40,452 bases of DNA from Gammaproteobacteria bacterium (lineage in GTDB: Bacteria > Pseudomonadota > Gammaproteobacteria > GCA-2400775). Shown here in pieces: positions 20,912-29,748 of this stretch. Under the pieces are notes generated by a model. That model saw only the letters and a program-made list of their open reading frames with translations. It did not search any database and was not told the DNA's origin. The stretch is from assembly GCA_015492075.1 (NCBI GenBank), contig WGFU01000029.1, positions 1 to 40,452 on the forward strand. Direction: 5' to 3'. The stretch's first letter is position 1, and each line of letters begins with the position of its first letter. A program made the position numbers and the translations under genes.

Positions 20912-20937
20912 AAAAAAAGCCCCCGAAAGGGGGCTTT
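20912..20937 (-). terminator. Rho-independent terminator after secreted protein A
   Basis: On the minus strand AAAGCCCCC (complement of 20929-20937) pairs with GGGGGCTTT (complement of 20916-20924) around a TTTC loop, followed by a run of seven T (complement of 20912-20918). It is 25 nt past the stop of the gene at 20962-21210 and is a textbook terminator. It is conserved with the second copy at 21422-21447. Confidence 0.92.
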
Positions 20938-20961
20938 AGTAGACCGAAGTCCGGGACTTTA

Positions 20962-21210
20962 TTAAGAACGGTAAGCGTTCAGACGACCTTCACTGCTAAC
21001 GGCAATCTGGGTGTCGCCTTTTACTACCTCGTCAGAGGGCGCATAAGCATTCAAACGGCCTTCAGCAGGTACTGTCACCTGCACTCCTGTCGATGCCGCT
21101 TCGTTGGTGTTGACTAGGGCGTAAGGACCAAAGTTACCCACAGTTGCGGCCTGAGCTGCAACAGAAGCGAAAAGAGTCAAGCCAGCAAGTGTCATAGAAA
21201 TATTTTTCAT
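20962..21210 (-). CDS. Small secreted protein A with duplicated EGRLNAY motif, unknown family
   Basis: I do not recognise the family. 82 residues with an apparent Sec signal peptide (residues 1-21, cleavage after AQA), leaving a mature protein of about 61 residues that starts ATVGNFGPYA. The mature part carries two copies of a Q-x-x-V-x-x-EGRLNAY motif (44-56 and 68-80), exactly 24 residues apart. No Cys, no membrane helix after the signal. The start at 21210 is fixed by GGAGATTGATC before the ATG, a leader shared with the paralogue at 21472. It has its own terminator, 25 nt below the stop. Function unknown; periplasmic or exported location inferred. Confidence 0.85.
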   Translation of the reverse strand: MKNISMTLAGLTLFASVAAQAATVGNFGPYALVNTNEAASTGVQVTVPAEGRLNAYAPSDEVVKGDTQIAVSSEGRLNAYRS

Positions 21211-21290
21211 GATCAATCTCCAAAAATTATAAAAAAATAAAAACCAAAATTAAGTTCAGGTTTAGTATCTATAAAATCTATCGATATGTG

Positions 21291-21307
21291 AAATTGTATT
21301 TATTTAT
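21291..21307 (-). promoter_or_regulatory. Conserved upstream element of secreted protein A
   Basis: The minus strand reads ATAAATAAATACAATTT. The same 17-mer, with one change, lies upstream of the paralogue (21804-21820), at nearly the same distance from the ATG (81 against 84 nt). A second shared block, GATTTTATASAT (S = G or C), lies nearer each gene (21267-21278 here). They look like promoter or regulator sites conserved after the duplication; I cannot assign a clean -35/-10 pair. Confidence 0.5.
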
Positions 21308-21421
21308 ACAATCAGTAGGTTTTTTCTAAATTGTGTGACTTGCTTTTATTCAGCGCACTGTTTCAGCGTATCTCGCCATCTGAAATACGTGCCAAATAGC
21401 GAGCTGGGCTTTATGACAGAC

Positions 21422-21447
21422 AAAAAAACCCCCAAAGAGGGGGCTTT
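21422..21447 (-). terminator. Rho-independent terminator after secreted protein B
   Basis: On the minus strand CCCCC and GGGGG (complements of 21439-21443 and 21429-21433) pair around a 5-nt loop, followed by seven T (complement of 21422-21428). It is the homologous structure to 20912-20937, with a weaker stem, and lies 25 nt past the stop of the gene at 21472-21720. Confidence 0.88.
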
Positions 21448-21471
21448 CGTGGACCGAAGCCCAGGACGTTA

Positions 21472-21720
21472 TTAAGAATGGTAAGCGCTGAAATGGCCTT
21501 CGCTGCTGGTAGCAAGCTCGGCAGCGCTCTTAGGCGCTTGGGCAGCAGGCGCATAGGCATTCAAACGGCCTTCGGCTGGGATAGAAACCTGGGTGCCAGT
21601 AGTCGCTGCGTGGTTGCTGTTCGCTTGTGCGTAAGGACCGAAGTTACCAACGGTAGCAGCCTGAGCAGAACCGATAAGCAAAAGACCAAAACCCGCTATT
21701 GCCATAGTGATGTTTTTCAT
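21472..21720 (-). CDS. Small secreted protein B, tandem paralogue of protein A
   Basis: 82 residues, gapless against protein A with 49 of 82 positions identical by my count. A Sec signal (1-21, ending GSAQA) precedes a mature ATVGNFGPYA start. The first motif copy (44-56, ending PAEGRLNAY) is preserved; the second has drifted to SSEGHFSAY (72-80). The mature linker (57-70) is Ala/Pro-rich here and charged in A. ATG at 21720 with TTGGAG upstream. The stop is exactly 510 bp from that of A. It lacks Cys. Family unknown to me; a possible structural or surface role is a guess. Confidence 0.85.
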   Translation of the reverse strand: MKNITMAIAGFGLLLIGSAQAATVGNFGPYAQANSNHAATTGTQVSIPAEGRLNAYAPAAQAPKSAAELATSSEGHFSAYHS

Positions 21721-21767
21721 AATATAAATCTCCAAGAGAAAGTTAAAAGTAAATGTATAAAATCAGC

Positions 21768-21787
21768 TTGCGGACAAGTATCCGCAA
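21768..21787 (-). repeat. Hairpin in the leader of secreted protein B
   Basis: TTGCGGA (21768-21774) and TCCGCAA (21781-21787) pair across a 6-nt spacer. It lies between the two conserved upstream blocks of protein B, in the roughly 27 nt that are absent from the leader of protein A, so it may account for different expression of the two genes. Confidence 0.45.
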
Positions 21788-21803
21788 AAGCCTTGTCTTG
21801 GTA

Positions 21804-21820
21804 AAATTGTATGTATTTAT
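21804..21820 (-). promoter_or_regulatory. Conserved upstream element of secreted protein B
   Basis: Minus strand ATAAATACATACAATTT, 16 of 17 identical to the element at 21291-21307 before protein A. The nearer shared block is at 21753-21764. Its placement 84 nt before the ATG matches A, suggesting common control of both genes. Confidence 0.5.
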
Positions 21821-21859
21821 CCTGTCATTAGTTTTTCTTAATGATGAATAGTTGCCGCG

Positions 21860-23239
21860 TTAATAGATCAACTGGGTATGCGAATAAGCTGAAAACCAAC
21901 CGAACCAAAAAGCCCGATGGGCAGGCAAGCGGAACAACTGTTTACCATCAGCGGCCTCTAAGCGACTTTCGCTCAAACGCCATTTCTGGCCACTTTCATC
22001 AATGGCAGTAGTGTTTTGATCCCAAGACTGGAAATGAACGCCTTGCGCATCGTAGACGCGATTCGCACCACTAGCATCGGTGAATACCACAAAGTTCATA
22101 TCTTCAACGCGGTTTTGATACACCGGGTGCCTGGCAAGATAATCTGCAGAGATTGCTAACGGTTTATCCGGGCTGTCAGCAAACAATAAACCCAATACCT
22201 CGCTCTTATTTTTTAAGCGGGTGTCTACTTTAGGCACGCCAAACATCAGTTTATCGGTGGCAAAATATTCTCTATACGCAACACCTTCATCATAATCACG
22301 ATTATGTCCCGTATCGAGTGAGAGTACTTTTGTTTGCGGGTGACGTCGTTTCCACTCGCGCCAGGTAGTGGTAACAATACTTAAACGCTCCAACTCAATG
22401 CCTTTGCCCACCAAAGGGCCGATGACGGGTTTACCCCATAGGGTATTCCACAACGATTGCGTCTTCTTGTCATACATGAGTTTGTTGGAACGATAGAGAA
22501 AACCACTGGTGCCAATGTCGTAGTTCTCACCGTCAATAACGGTGTGATACAAAATCATGCTACCGCAAAGAGTACAATAAACCCCCGCTACCGGCTTGCC
22601 ACCCACTTCATCAACAAACATTTCATGCCAGGCCATAATACGCTTTGGATAAGCGCGCGCATCACCATTCACCTCAACGGAAAAAACGATATGGCTATCG
22701 TCAAGGTAATCCGCATCATCAGCATCCACCATTTTTGGATGACGTAACGGTGGAATACCGTCTTGTTGTACACCACCCCAGACCACTTCATCGAGGCGAA
22801 TGGTTGTTTTTCTCTTATCACTAAAGTAACCCGCGAATAGTGGATCAATATATTGATAGAGTTTAGATTTAAACTGAGCATAGTGAGCGTAGTCATTTTC
22901 GGGCTGATTCCATAACCATTGCCGCCAACGCTGTATATCAAAACCGAAATTCTGCCCGCTATTTTGCTCTAGCAAGTTAACCAGATGCGTAACCTGTTTT
23001 CTATCACGAAGCAGTGTTATCACTTCAACCACCATAATGGCAAAACCCGGCTGCCAGTCAGTCTCGATTTTATTGAGCGCTTTCTTTATTGACTCCCTAT
23101 CAGTCCCTAATAAAGTTATAAACTCGTCCGCTGTTATGCCAACAACGTCGTCTTCGCTTTGCACAGTGGTGCTAATAAGCACTACCCCAACACAGACAGT
23201 AAACGCGAAGACCACGTTAGCAGCAATAAATCGTTTCAT
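21860..23239 (-). CDS. DUF3179 domain-containing exported protein
   Basis: 459 residues from ATG at 23239, chosen because a signal peptide (MKRFIAANVVFAFTVCVGVV...) starts there; the frame is open to 23308 but without a signal-like start. The DUF3179 domain lies at about residues 150-400: VNGDARAYPKRIMAWHEM, GVYCTLCGSMILY (CxxC at 222-225) and the WNTLWGKPVIGPL stretch are the family marks. The CxxC suggests metal or redox binding but the biochemical function of DUF3179 is not established to my knowledge. A helical N-terminal region (30-130) precedes it. Exported or membrane-anchored. Standing alone between small genes, with no operon partner evident. Confidence 0.85.
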   Translation of the reverse strand: MKRFIAANVVFAFTVCVGVVLISTTVQSEDDVVGITADEFITLLGTDRESIKKALNKIETDWQPGFAIMVVEVITLLRDRKQVTHLVNLLEQNSGQNFGFDIQRWRQWLWNQPENDYAHYAQFKSKLYQYIDPLFAGYFSDKRKTTIRLDEVVWGGVQQDGIPPLRHPKMVDADDADYLDDSHIVFSVEVNGDARAYPKRIMAWHEMFVDEVGGKPVAGVYCTLCGSMILYHTVIDGENYDIGTSGFLYRSNKLMYDKKTQSLWNTLWGKPVIGPLVGKGIELERLSIVTTTWREWKRRHPQTKVLSLDTGHNRDYDEGVAYREYFATDKLMFGVPKVDTRLKNKSEVLGLLFADSPDKPLAISADYLARHPVYQNRVEDMNFVVFTDASGANRVYDAQGVHFQSWDQNTTAIDESGQKWRLSESRLEAADGKQLFRLPAHRAFWFGWFSAYSHTQLIY

Positions 23240-23414
23240 GACAATAATCTCAGAACAAAATGACTCTCCCGAGTCGAGTCTGCGTAACAAAGCCAGAAAA
23301 ATCATCACGGCTTGGTCACATAATCATGCAGGCTGAGCGCGAACAGATGCTTCTTGAGTTTCGAGATTTATCTTAAGGGGACGTTAACCAGCCACCGGCT
23401 AAAAACCCGTGGCG

Positions 23415-23798
23415 CTATAAATCATTTTTGTCGTTGACATCGCTGTCAGGTGTTGGCTTGTTTCTTGATAATTCACTTGCAGCAATCATGCAGGCCAACG
23501 CCACCATGAAAAAGATCCCATACATGGTTGCTTTGATATTGCTTGGCATTGGCAAGGGGTCAGCCCATATTCTAAGGCTATCGTTGACTAAAAATAACCC
23601 GACAATAACAATAATTAGTGTTGCATTAAAATGATTTTTTCTGCACCTGCTTACCGAAAACACGGCAAACACCAAGGCGCCCAATGACGCCATAAAACCC
23701 AGAATAGACATGGCGCCCGGTACAACACTTGGCAGCAAAGACAACAGGGCCAACAATATGGCCGTCCATCCTGTTATTTTTTTATCTTTATGGCGCAC
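23415..23798 (-). CDS. Hypothetical four-helix membrane protein
   Basis: 127 residues, family not recognised. Four hydrophobic helices (about 11-30, 31-50, 57-77, 90-110) separated by short polar turns, with a hydrophilic C-terminal tail ending in Asp/Asn/Lys. The start is a GTG (23796-23798) with no proper ribosome site, so the true start may be a later codon. It lies 49 nt before mnmE's end and 175 nt from the DUF3179 gene. A plus-strand frame on the same bases is less convincing. Role unknown. Confidence 0.6.
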   Translation of the reverse strand: MRHKDKKITGWTAILLALLSLLPSVVPGAMSILGFMASLGALVFAVFSVSRCRKNHFNATLIIVIVGLFLVNDSLRIWADPLPMPSNIKATMYGIFFMVALACMIAASELSRNKPTPDSDVNDKNDL

Positions 23799-23847
23799 TC
23801 CGGTGATGATCTAAGAGGGCAGAGTCACTGCTGTCCCACTAATAATT

Positions 23848-25191
23848 TTATTTGCCAATACAAAAACTGGAAAATATTTTTCCGAGCAAATCGTCGCTGC
23901 TGAATTTGCCGGTGATTTCACCTAGACATGCTTGCGCGATTTTAAGCTCTTCGGCAACCAGTTCACCTGCCTTGCTACTTAAATGAGTTTGACTACATTG
24001 AATGTGAAATAAGGTGCGCTTCAATGCATCAAGGTGGCGGCGACGCGCGCTGAATATGCCTTCGTTGTTTTCATCAAAACCAATAGTTTGTTTTATAGCT
24101 TTATTGAGTTGATCCAAACCTTGACCGGTTTTTACTGAGACAAATACGGCATTATCTTGTGTTTCTTGTGAGGGCGTAGCAATATCAATTTTATTGTAAA
24201 CATCAATACAAGGTATTGTTTCGGGTAACAGCGTAAGCGAACTGTCATCTTGATTAATCCCATTGAATGTCTGGGTGCAATCGATGATATGCAAAATCAT
24301 ATCGGCATGTTCAATTTCCTTCCACGCTCGGTCAATACCTTGTTGCTCTATTGGATCATCGCTTTCTCTCAAGCCCGCCGTATCGACCAAATGCAAAGGA
24401 ATACCATCGATACTAATGGCTTCACGCAAGACATCGCGTGTTGTGCCCGGGATATCAGTAACGATAGCCGCCTCACGTTGAGCAAGTCGGTTCATTAAAC
24501 TGGATTTACCGGCATTAGGCTTGCCAGCAATAACCAAAGTTATGCCCTCGCTCAAAATACTGCCTTGTCGTGCGGAATGAAATACCGTGAGGGTCGCATC
24601 ATAAATCGTATTAAGCTGTTGTGCGACTTTACCATCGGAGAGAAAATCAATTTCTTCTTCGGGAAAATCTATAGCGCTCTCGACATACATGCGCAGGTGA
24701 ATCATTTTCTCTAACAACTGATTAACGGTGTTAGAGAATTCACCATCTAAAGAACGCAAAGCCGCTCGTGCCGCAGTTTCCGAGCTACTATCGATAAGAT
24801 CAGCAATCGCTTCGGCCTGGGCCAGGTCAAGTTTATCATTGAGATAAGCGCGTTCAGAAAACTCGCCAGGTCGTGCCATGCGCGCGCCCAAGCCAAGCAC
24901 AGATGTCATTATCAGATCCAGCACTACTGGGCCACCATGTGCTTGCAGCTCTATAACGTCTTCGCCAGTAAAGGAGCGGGGTGCCGGGAAATATAGGACA
25001 AGACCATGATCGATGACCTGACCCTTGATTGACTTAAAATCTACCAAGGCGGCATAACGCGGTTTTGGCAACATTCCCGTAATAGACTCACCAATCGCCG
25101 CAGCCTTAGAACCAGAGAGTCGAATAATGCCGACACCTCCTCGACCGGGTGGGGTGGCAATAGCGGCGATGGTGTCAGTTGATTGCGACAT
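23848..25191 (-). CDS. mnmE: tRNA modification GTPase MnmE
   Basis: GTP-hydrolysing partner of MnmG in cmnm5U34 synthesis. N-terminal tetrahydrofolate-binding region ([21 protein letters not shown]), G1 P-loop GKPNAGKS at 223-230, G2/G3 IPGTTRD and DTAGLRE, NKID as G4, and the essential C-terminal CIGK. 447 residues, standard. ATG at 25191. Upstream is a 427-bp spacer and then yidC. Confidence 0.98.
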   Translation of the reverse strand: MSQSTDTIAAIATPPGRGGVGIIRLSGSKAAAIGESITGMLPKPRYAALVDFKSIKGQVIDHGLVLYFPAPRSFTGEDVIELQAHGGPVVLDLIMTSVLGLGARMARPGEFSERAYLNDKLDLAQAEAIADLIDSSSETAARAALRSLDGEFSNTVNQLLEKMIHLRMYVESAIDFPEEEIDFLSDGKVAQQLNTIYDATLTVFHSARQGSILSEGITLVIAGKPNAGKSSLMNRLAQREAAIVTDIPGTTRDVLREAISIDGIPLHLVDTAGLRESDDPIEQQGIDRAWKEIEHADMILHIIDCTQTFNGINQDDSSLTLLPETIPCIDVYNKIDIATPSQETQDNAVFVSVKTGQGLDQLNKAIKQTIGFDENNEGIFSARRRHLDALKRTLFHIQCSQTHLSSKAGELVAEELKIAQACLGEITGKFSSDDLLGKIFSSFCIGK

Positions 25192-25618
25192 AGCAATACG
25201 GTGGGCAACCTATACTTAAGTGTGTAATAGCCAACCCGGGCTAAAACTGGAGATGAATATACCTAGGCTTAATCAAAAAATCAGAAAATGTTTGATATTT
25301 ATTATCACTACAATCCCACATAAGCTAGGGATCTTTTCTTTTTGACAGCGAAGCCAAAGATCGATCGCATAAAAGGGCAAGATCCTGAAATGAGGAAAAA
25401 TAGTAGGTGGCTACTAAAACCTTGTCAATAAAAAACCCTTTGTGGAAAAAATGATTTTTCTATTGACTGTAGATGCTATCTATCATGAGTACGAAACACA
25501 TCATTACGTGCAAACAATTATGTCGCGATGAGTCCTGTAGAAAGAAGTCAAAAGCAATTTATTATTAGACCCTCACCCCCTATAGCCCTTCCCCTAAAAT
25601 GGAAGAGCGTACAAAAGT
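25192..25618. other. Gene-free spacer between yidC and mnmE
   Basis: 427 AT-rich bp with no convincing ORF. It holds an inverted repeat TAGTAG-GTGG-CTACTA (25401-25416) which on the minus strand is followed by five T (25396-25400) and so could be a weak terminator for the rpmH-yidC transcript. A DnaA-box-like TTTTCCACA (complement of the segment near 25441) is one mismatch from consensus. A mnmE promoter must lie here but I could not pick one with confidence. Confidence 0.5.
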
Positions 25619-27304
25619 CTAACCAGCCTTTTCAATCTTCCTCGTAATATGCCACTGCTGTGCAATCGACAGGACGCTGTTGGATACCCAGTACAGTACT
25701 AAGCCTGATGGGAAGAAAGCAAAGAACAGGGTAAATACGTAAGGCAATGCGCCGAGAATTTTCGCCTGCATGGGATCGGGTGGTTTCGGATTAAGACGTT
25801 GTTGAAACCACATGGTGACACCCATGAGTAATGGCAACACGTAATAAGGATCTTTAATCGATAGATCCTTAATCCATAAAATAAACGGTGCCTGGCGCAG
25901 TTCAACACTTTCAATTAATACCCAGTAGAGTGCGATAAAAATCGGGATCTGTATCAACATGGGCAAACAGCCACCGAGCGGGTTGATCTTCTCGGTTTTA
26001 TAGAGGGCCATCATGTCCTGGCTCATTTTTTGGCGGTCATTACCGGCGCGTTCACGAATCTTTTCTATGCGCGGTTGCAATTTTCGCATATTGGCCATGG
26101 ATCGGTAGCTGGCCGCAGATAAGGGAAAGAACACCAGTTTTATAACAATAGTAATAATGATGATGGTCCAACCCCAGTTACCGACCAGGTTGTGGATTTT
26201 TTCCAGCAACCAAAAGAGCGGTTGCGAGAAAATAGCGAAAATACCATAGTCGACAGTAAGCTCTAAACCGGGAGCGATGGCTTCTAGCACATGTTGTTCT
26301 TTAGGGCCAATATAAAGTTTATCGACCATACTGCCTTGAGCACCGGCAGCAACACTAACGGTCGGCGCGATTAAACCCAGAATATAACGGCCATCATCCA
26401 ATGCCTTAGTAAAGTAATGATTGCTTTGCTCTGGGTCAGGCACCCAGGCCGCGAGAAAGTAATGTTGAATCATGGCTGCCCAGCCGTGAGCGCTGTCTAT
26501 TTTGACATCTTTGCTGCGCATGTCACTGAAATCTACTTTCTCGTATATTTCTTGTTCGCTCGATATCACACCACCGGTGTAGGTATGGATCAGCCTAAAA
26601 CCACTGGCATCACTGGGTTCCGTGCGTTGAAACTGGCGATAAACACCGCCGCTCCAGACAGCATCGCTGTTATTTTTCACACGGTGTTCAACCTCGATGA
26701 GGTGACTACCACGCGTAAAGGTAAAGACCTTTTCAACATTGATACCGTCATTGCTTTGCCAATATAAAACGACCTCAAGTGTGTCCTCACCGTCGGCCAG
26801 GCTAAATTCACTGGCATCCGCACTATAAATAGCGTGATGATCAGGCGCAGCAGATTTTGACAACAAACCACTTTGAGCAATAAAAAGATTGTTTGGGTCA
26901 GTAGACATCAGCTTGAACGGCTTGTCCGGCTCATCAATACTGACGGGATAAGCGCGCAGATCGGCGCGGCGAATATCTCCGCCTGCCAGCGCAATATCAA
27001 TATCAAATTTATCAGTGATAACGCGAATATGGCCTGCATCAGCCAGTGCCTGAACAGCGGGTTTATGCTTCGCTATATTCGAAGCACTAGTATCAGGAGC
27101 AAGCTCTCGAGGCGTAACATAGTTGGTAGGACTGCTTGGCACATCAGCCTCTACTGTTGGCAAGGCCAATTGGCCCTCGCTAATTTGCGCTGCGGGTGAG
27201 CTTGGCGTAACAGGCTGTGGGCCATAATCGGTCTGCCATGCCTCATATAACAGGACGACAACAGCGGCGAGCGCGAAAAACAACAATAGACGACGAGTTT
27301 CCAT
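25619..27304 (-). CDS. yidC: Membrane protein insertase YidC
   Basis: Inserts membrane proteins, alone or with SecYEG; F0 subunits are known clients. 561 residues: an N-terminal signal-anchor helix (about 5-22), a large periplasmic beta-sandwich domain (about 60-340), then five conserved helices with NWGWTIIIITIVIKLVFFPL and the hydrophilic-groove Arg region YRSMANMRKLQP. ATG at 27304. The gene follows yidD by 6 nt in the rpmH-rnpA-yidD-yidC unit. Confidence 0.98.
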   Translation of the reverse strand: METRRLLLFFALAAVVVLLYEAWQTDYGPQPVTPSSPAAQISEGQLALPTVEADVPSSPTNYVTPRELAPDTSASNIAKHKPAVQALADAGHIRVITDKFDIDIALAGGDIRRADLRAYPVSIDEPDKPFKLMSTDPNNLFIAQSGLLSKSAAPDHHAIYSADASEFSLADGEDTLEVVLYWQSNDGINVEKVFTFTRGSHLIEVEHRVKNNSDAVWSGGVYRQFQRTEPSDASGFRLIHTYTGGVISSEQEIYEKVDFSDMRSKDVKIDSAHGWAAMIQHYFLAAWVPDPEQSNHYFTKALDDGRYILGLIAPTVSVAAGAQGSMVDKLYIGPKEQHVLEAIAPGLELTVDYGIFAIFSQPLFWLLEKIHNLVGNWGWTIIIITIVIKLVFFPLSAASYRSMANMRKLQPRIEKIRERAGNDRQKMSQDMMALYKTEKINPLGGCLPMLIQIPIFIALYWVLIESVELRQAPFILWIKDLSIKDPYYVLPLLMGVTMWFQQRLNPKPPDPMQAKILGALPYVFTLFFAFFPSGLVLYWVSNSVLSIAQQWHITRKIEKAG

Positions 27305-27310
27305 GACAAC

Positions 27311-27598
27311 CTATAAGGGTTTGTGGGGGTGGTTGCAAACGGCATCGCGTGCCAAGAGCCTGTCACCAACAGCGGCCTCTTGGTGGCGAAGCGGGACTAG
27401 ATCGACACCGCCTTTATGCCATGGGTGACAACGGCCGAGCCGGCGCAGACTGAGCCAACCTCCGCGCAGAGCACCATGCTCACGCACAGCCTCCTCACAA
27501 TAACAGGAACAACTAGGGTAGAACCGGCAACTTGCAGGCAGCAGCGGGCTAATCAAATAGCGGTAGCCACGGACTAAAAACAATAAGAGTTTTTTCAT
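27311..27598 (-). CDS. yidD: Membrane protein insertion efficiency factor YidD
   Basis: Small membrane-associated helper of YidC. 95 residues: N-terminal hydrophobic/basic helix [19 protein letters not shown], Cys-rich motif [19 protein letters not shown], and [12 protein letters not shown], all family marks. The third Cys region has one more Cys than usual. ATG at 27598 lies 5 nt after the rnpA stop. C-terminal 25 residues are variable. Confidence 0.95.
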   Translation of the reverse strand: MKKLLLFLVRGYRYLISPLLPASCRFYPSCSCYCEEAVREHGALRGGWLSLRRLGRCHPWHKGGVDLVPLRHQEAAVGDRLLARDAVCNHPHKPL

Positions 27599-27603
27599 GG
27601 TCT

Positions 27604-28056
27604 TTATCCCTCAAGCGCCTGCTCCCGACCCGAGCGGGAAGCTCGTTGTTGTCGTTGTAATTTTCGCCATGCTTGCTCAAGCCAGTGCCTCACTTGAGCG
27701 CGACTTTGCTGAGCAATGCCAGGCTTAGCTAAAATCAGATAATCGCAACTGGCCAAGGACCCTCGTCGCAGACGAAACTCCTCTCGCACAATGCGCTTGA
27801 ACCTATTACGTTGCACAGCAAGTTTAGCTGAGCGCTTGCCTACAATCACGCCCAGACGCGCATAGCCCTGCGAATTGGCTCGAGCCAACATCGTTATATA
27901 ACGACTGCCCACCCGCACTGGCTGGTCAAATACACGTTGAAAATCGTTTTGGTGGACAAGCCTGTAACAGCGACTAAACCGAAAACAGGGCGACGCCGTA
28001 TCAGCAACCGGTACAGGCGAGACCGGTGTCGCCGAATTAGGCGCTGAGTCGGACAC
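27604..28056 (-). CDS. rnpA: Ribonuclease P protein component
   Basis: Protein cofactor of RNase P. 150 residues with the RNR-type motif [17 protein letters not shown] and [17 protein letters not shown]. It is longer than usual because of a roughly 25-residue Ser/Pro/Ala-rich N-terminus, and the only in-frame start before the core is GTG at 28056, which lies inside rpmH (20-nt overlap). The overlap suggests coupling of rpmH and rnpA translation. The C-terminus is basic. Confidence 0.95.
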   Translation of the reverse strand: MSDSAPNSATPVSPVPVADTASPCFRFSRCYRLVHQNDFQRVFDQPVRVGSRYITMLARANSQGYARLGVIVGKRSAKLAVQRNRFKRIVREEFRLRRGSLASCDYLILAKPGIAQQSRAQVRHWLEQAWRKLQRQQRASRSGREQALEG

Positions 28057-28171
28057 GGCCTTTGGCGCGACGGCGTTTAATCACCATACGACCAGCGGCG
28101 GTACTCATGCGGGAACGAAACCCATGGGTGCGTTTACGCTTAAGATTACTTGGCTGAAATGTTTGCTTCAT
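28037..28171 (-). CDS. rpmH: 50S ribosomal protein L34
   Basis: 44 residues: [20 protein letters not shown] and the basic tail [24 protein letters not shown] are diagnostic. ATG at 28169-28171; the frame is open to 28276 without homology. A canonical promoter lies about 50 bp upstream. First gene of rpmH-rnpA-yidD-yidC. Confidence 0.98.
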   Translation of the reverse strand: MKQTFQPSNLKRKRTHGFRSRMSTAAGRMVIKRRRAKGRVRLSA

Positions 28172-28226
28172 TGCGGCTATTCCTAAATCGTGCCGTGTAC
28201 CCCAAGGGCACGTCGAAAAGCGCATG

Positions 28227-28255
28227 ACAATACTGAAACACCCCATCACTGTCAA
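28227..28255 (-). promoter_or_regulatory. Sigma-70 promoter of rpmH-rnpA-yidD-yidC
   Basis: Minus strand -35 TTGACA (28250-28255), 17-bp spacer, -10 TATTGT (28227-28232). A start about 7 nt below the -10 leaves a leader of roughly 50 nt before rpmH. The -35 is a perfect consensus and the spacing is ideal. Confidence 0.85.
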
Positions 28256-28327
28256 GCAAAACCGGCTCGCCAACATAGTGTAAAGTCACGGTAAAACGCT
28301 AGCGAAGCCAGGCCAAGGAGGTTAGAC

Positions 28328-28402
28328 TTGTCGGTTCACGCTGCCTGTTCCAGGCGCGAGCTAACAACTCTTAACATCAAATGGGAGGTCATCCAGCTTT
28401 GA
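28328..28402 (+). CDS. Possible dnaA leader peptide (24 residues)
   Basis: A short frame with TTG start at 28328-28330, preceded by the perfect Shine-Dalgarno AAGGAGG (28315-28321) at 6 nt, runs for 24 codons and stops at TGA 28400-28402. The stop overlaps the likely dnaA start TTG (28399-28401) as TTGA, the usual sign of translational coupling. The peptide itself looks unremarkable. Such a strong ribosome site without another start nearby argues it is used. It could instead be chance; no homologue is known to me. Confidence 0.5.
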   Translation: MSVHAACSRRELTTLNIKWEVIQL

Positions 28403-29748
28403 GCGATTCGCTCTGGCAACGCTGCCTGCGTCAGCTCGAAAACGAGATGAGCGCACAAGACCTCAATACCTGGATACGTCCTCTACAACCTGTTGAAGAC
28501 GGCAATCTCTTGCGCTTGCTGGCGCCCAATCATTTTGTCCTCGACAAAATCAACGAGCTTTTTATCTCACGCATTTCTGTTCTGGTTAAGCAACTCGACA
28601 GCAATGCCAGCGTCAGCGTTGAAGTCGGCAGTTCGCAAACCCCATCCAGCCCTGCTCGCACCAACACCCAGACCATGGCCAGTAACGCATTCTTCAACCG
28701 CGAAGGCAATAAAGCAGGCAAAGGCTTTCGCAGCGGCCTGCAAACCGGTTTTACCTTCGATAATTTCGTCGAAGGCAAATCCAATCAACTGGCTCGCGCG
28801 GCCTCGGCGCAGGTAGCTGAAAACCCGGGAACGGCCTATAACCCCTTGTTTTTATATGGTGGTGTCGGCCTTGGCAAAACTCATTTAATGCATGCTGTCG
28901 GTAATATGATGTTTGAGCGTATGGATAACGCCAAGATCGTTTATCTGCATTCAGAGCGCTTTGTCGCCGACATGGTCAAAGCACTGCAGCACAACACCAT
29001 TAACGAATTCAAGCGCTATTACCGCAGTGTTGACGCTTTGTTAATCGATGATATTCAGTTCTTTGCCAATAAAGAACGATCGCAAGAGGAATTTTTTCAT
29101 ACCTTTAACTCGCTAATTGAGGGCCATCAGCAGGTCATCATGACCTGTGATCGCTACCCGAAAAAGGTCGATGGTCTAGAAGAGCGGCTTAAATCCCGTT
29201 TCGGCTGGGGCCTGACGGTAGCTATCGAGCCGCCGGAGCTGGAAACACGCGTCGCTATTTTAATGAGTAAAGCCGCCCAGATCGATGTTGATATCCCCAG
29301 CGAGGTAGCGTTTTTAATCGCCAAGCGCTTCCAATCGAATATTCGCGAAATGGAAGGGGCGCTGCGCCGTGTCGTTGCCAACTCACGTTTTACCGGCCAT
29401 CGAATCACCCTAGAGTTTGCCAAAGAGGCATTACGTGATTTGCTCGCACTGCAAGACCGTTTGGTGACCATAGAAAACATTCAGAAAACGGTGGCGGAAT
29501 ACTATAAAATCCGGGTAGCAGATTTGCTGTCAAAACGCCGCTCTCGCTCAGTAGCACGACCAAGGCAGCTAGCGATGGCGCTAGCCAAAGATATGACCAA
29601 TCACAGCTTGCCAGAGATTGGTGACGCGTTTGGCGGCCGAGACCATACAACGGTGTTGCATGCCTGCCGCAAGATCGCTGAATTAAAGGCTGAGGATGAC
29701 GTGATTAACGAGGATTATTCAAACCTGTTAAGAGCCCTACAAACATGA
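28399..29748 (+). CDS. dnaA: Chromosomal replication initiator DnaA
   Basis: AAA+ initiator that binds DnaA boxes and melts oriC. Domain I begins [17 protein letters not shown]-loop GGVGLGKT at 154-161, Walker [10 protein letters not shown], and the domain IV HTH signature [16 protein letters not shown] are intact. I take TTG at 28399 (449 residues) as start: GGGAGG sits about 10 nt upstream and family members begin at this residue. ATG at 28381 would add 6 residues and has no ribosome site. Next is a spacer with DnaA boxes, then dnaN. Confidence 0.97.
   Translation: MSDSLWQRCLRQLENEMSAQDLNTWIRPLQPVEDGNLLRLLAPNHFVLDKINELFISRISVLVKQLDSNASVSVEVGSSQTPSSPARTNTQTMASNAFFNREGNKAGKGFRSGLQTGFTFDNFVEGKSNQLARAASAQVAENPGTAYNPLFLYGGVGLGKTHLMHAVGNMMFERMDNAKIVYLHSERFVADMVKALQHNTINEFKRYYRSVDALLIDDIQFFANKERSQEEFFHTFNSLIEGHQQVIMTCDRYPKKVDGLEERLKSRFGWGLTVAIEPPELETRVAILMSKAAQIDVDIPSEVAFLIAKRFQSNIREMEGALRRVVANSRFTGHRITLEFAKEALRDLLALQDRLVTIENIQKTVAEYYKIRVADLLSKRRSRSVARPRQLAMALAKDMTNHSLPEIGDAFGGRDHTTVLHACRKIAELKAEDDVINEDYSNLLRALQT

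Noticed and set aside
25436-25455. DnaA-like TTTTCCACA as part of a second origin
   Set aside because: Single one-mismatch box with no cluster around it.
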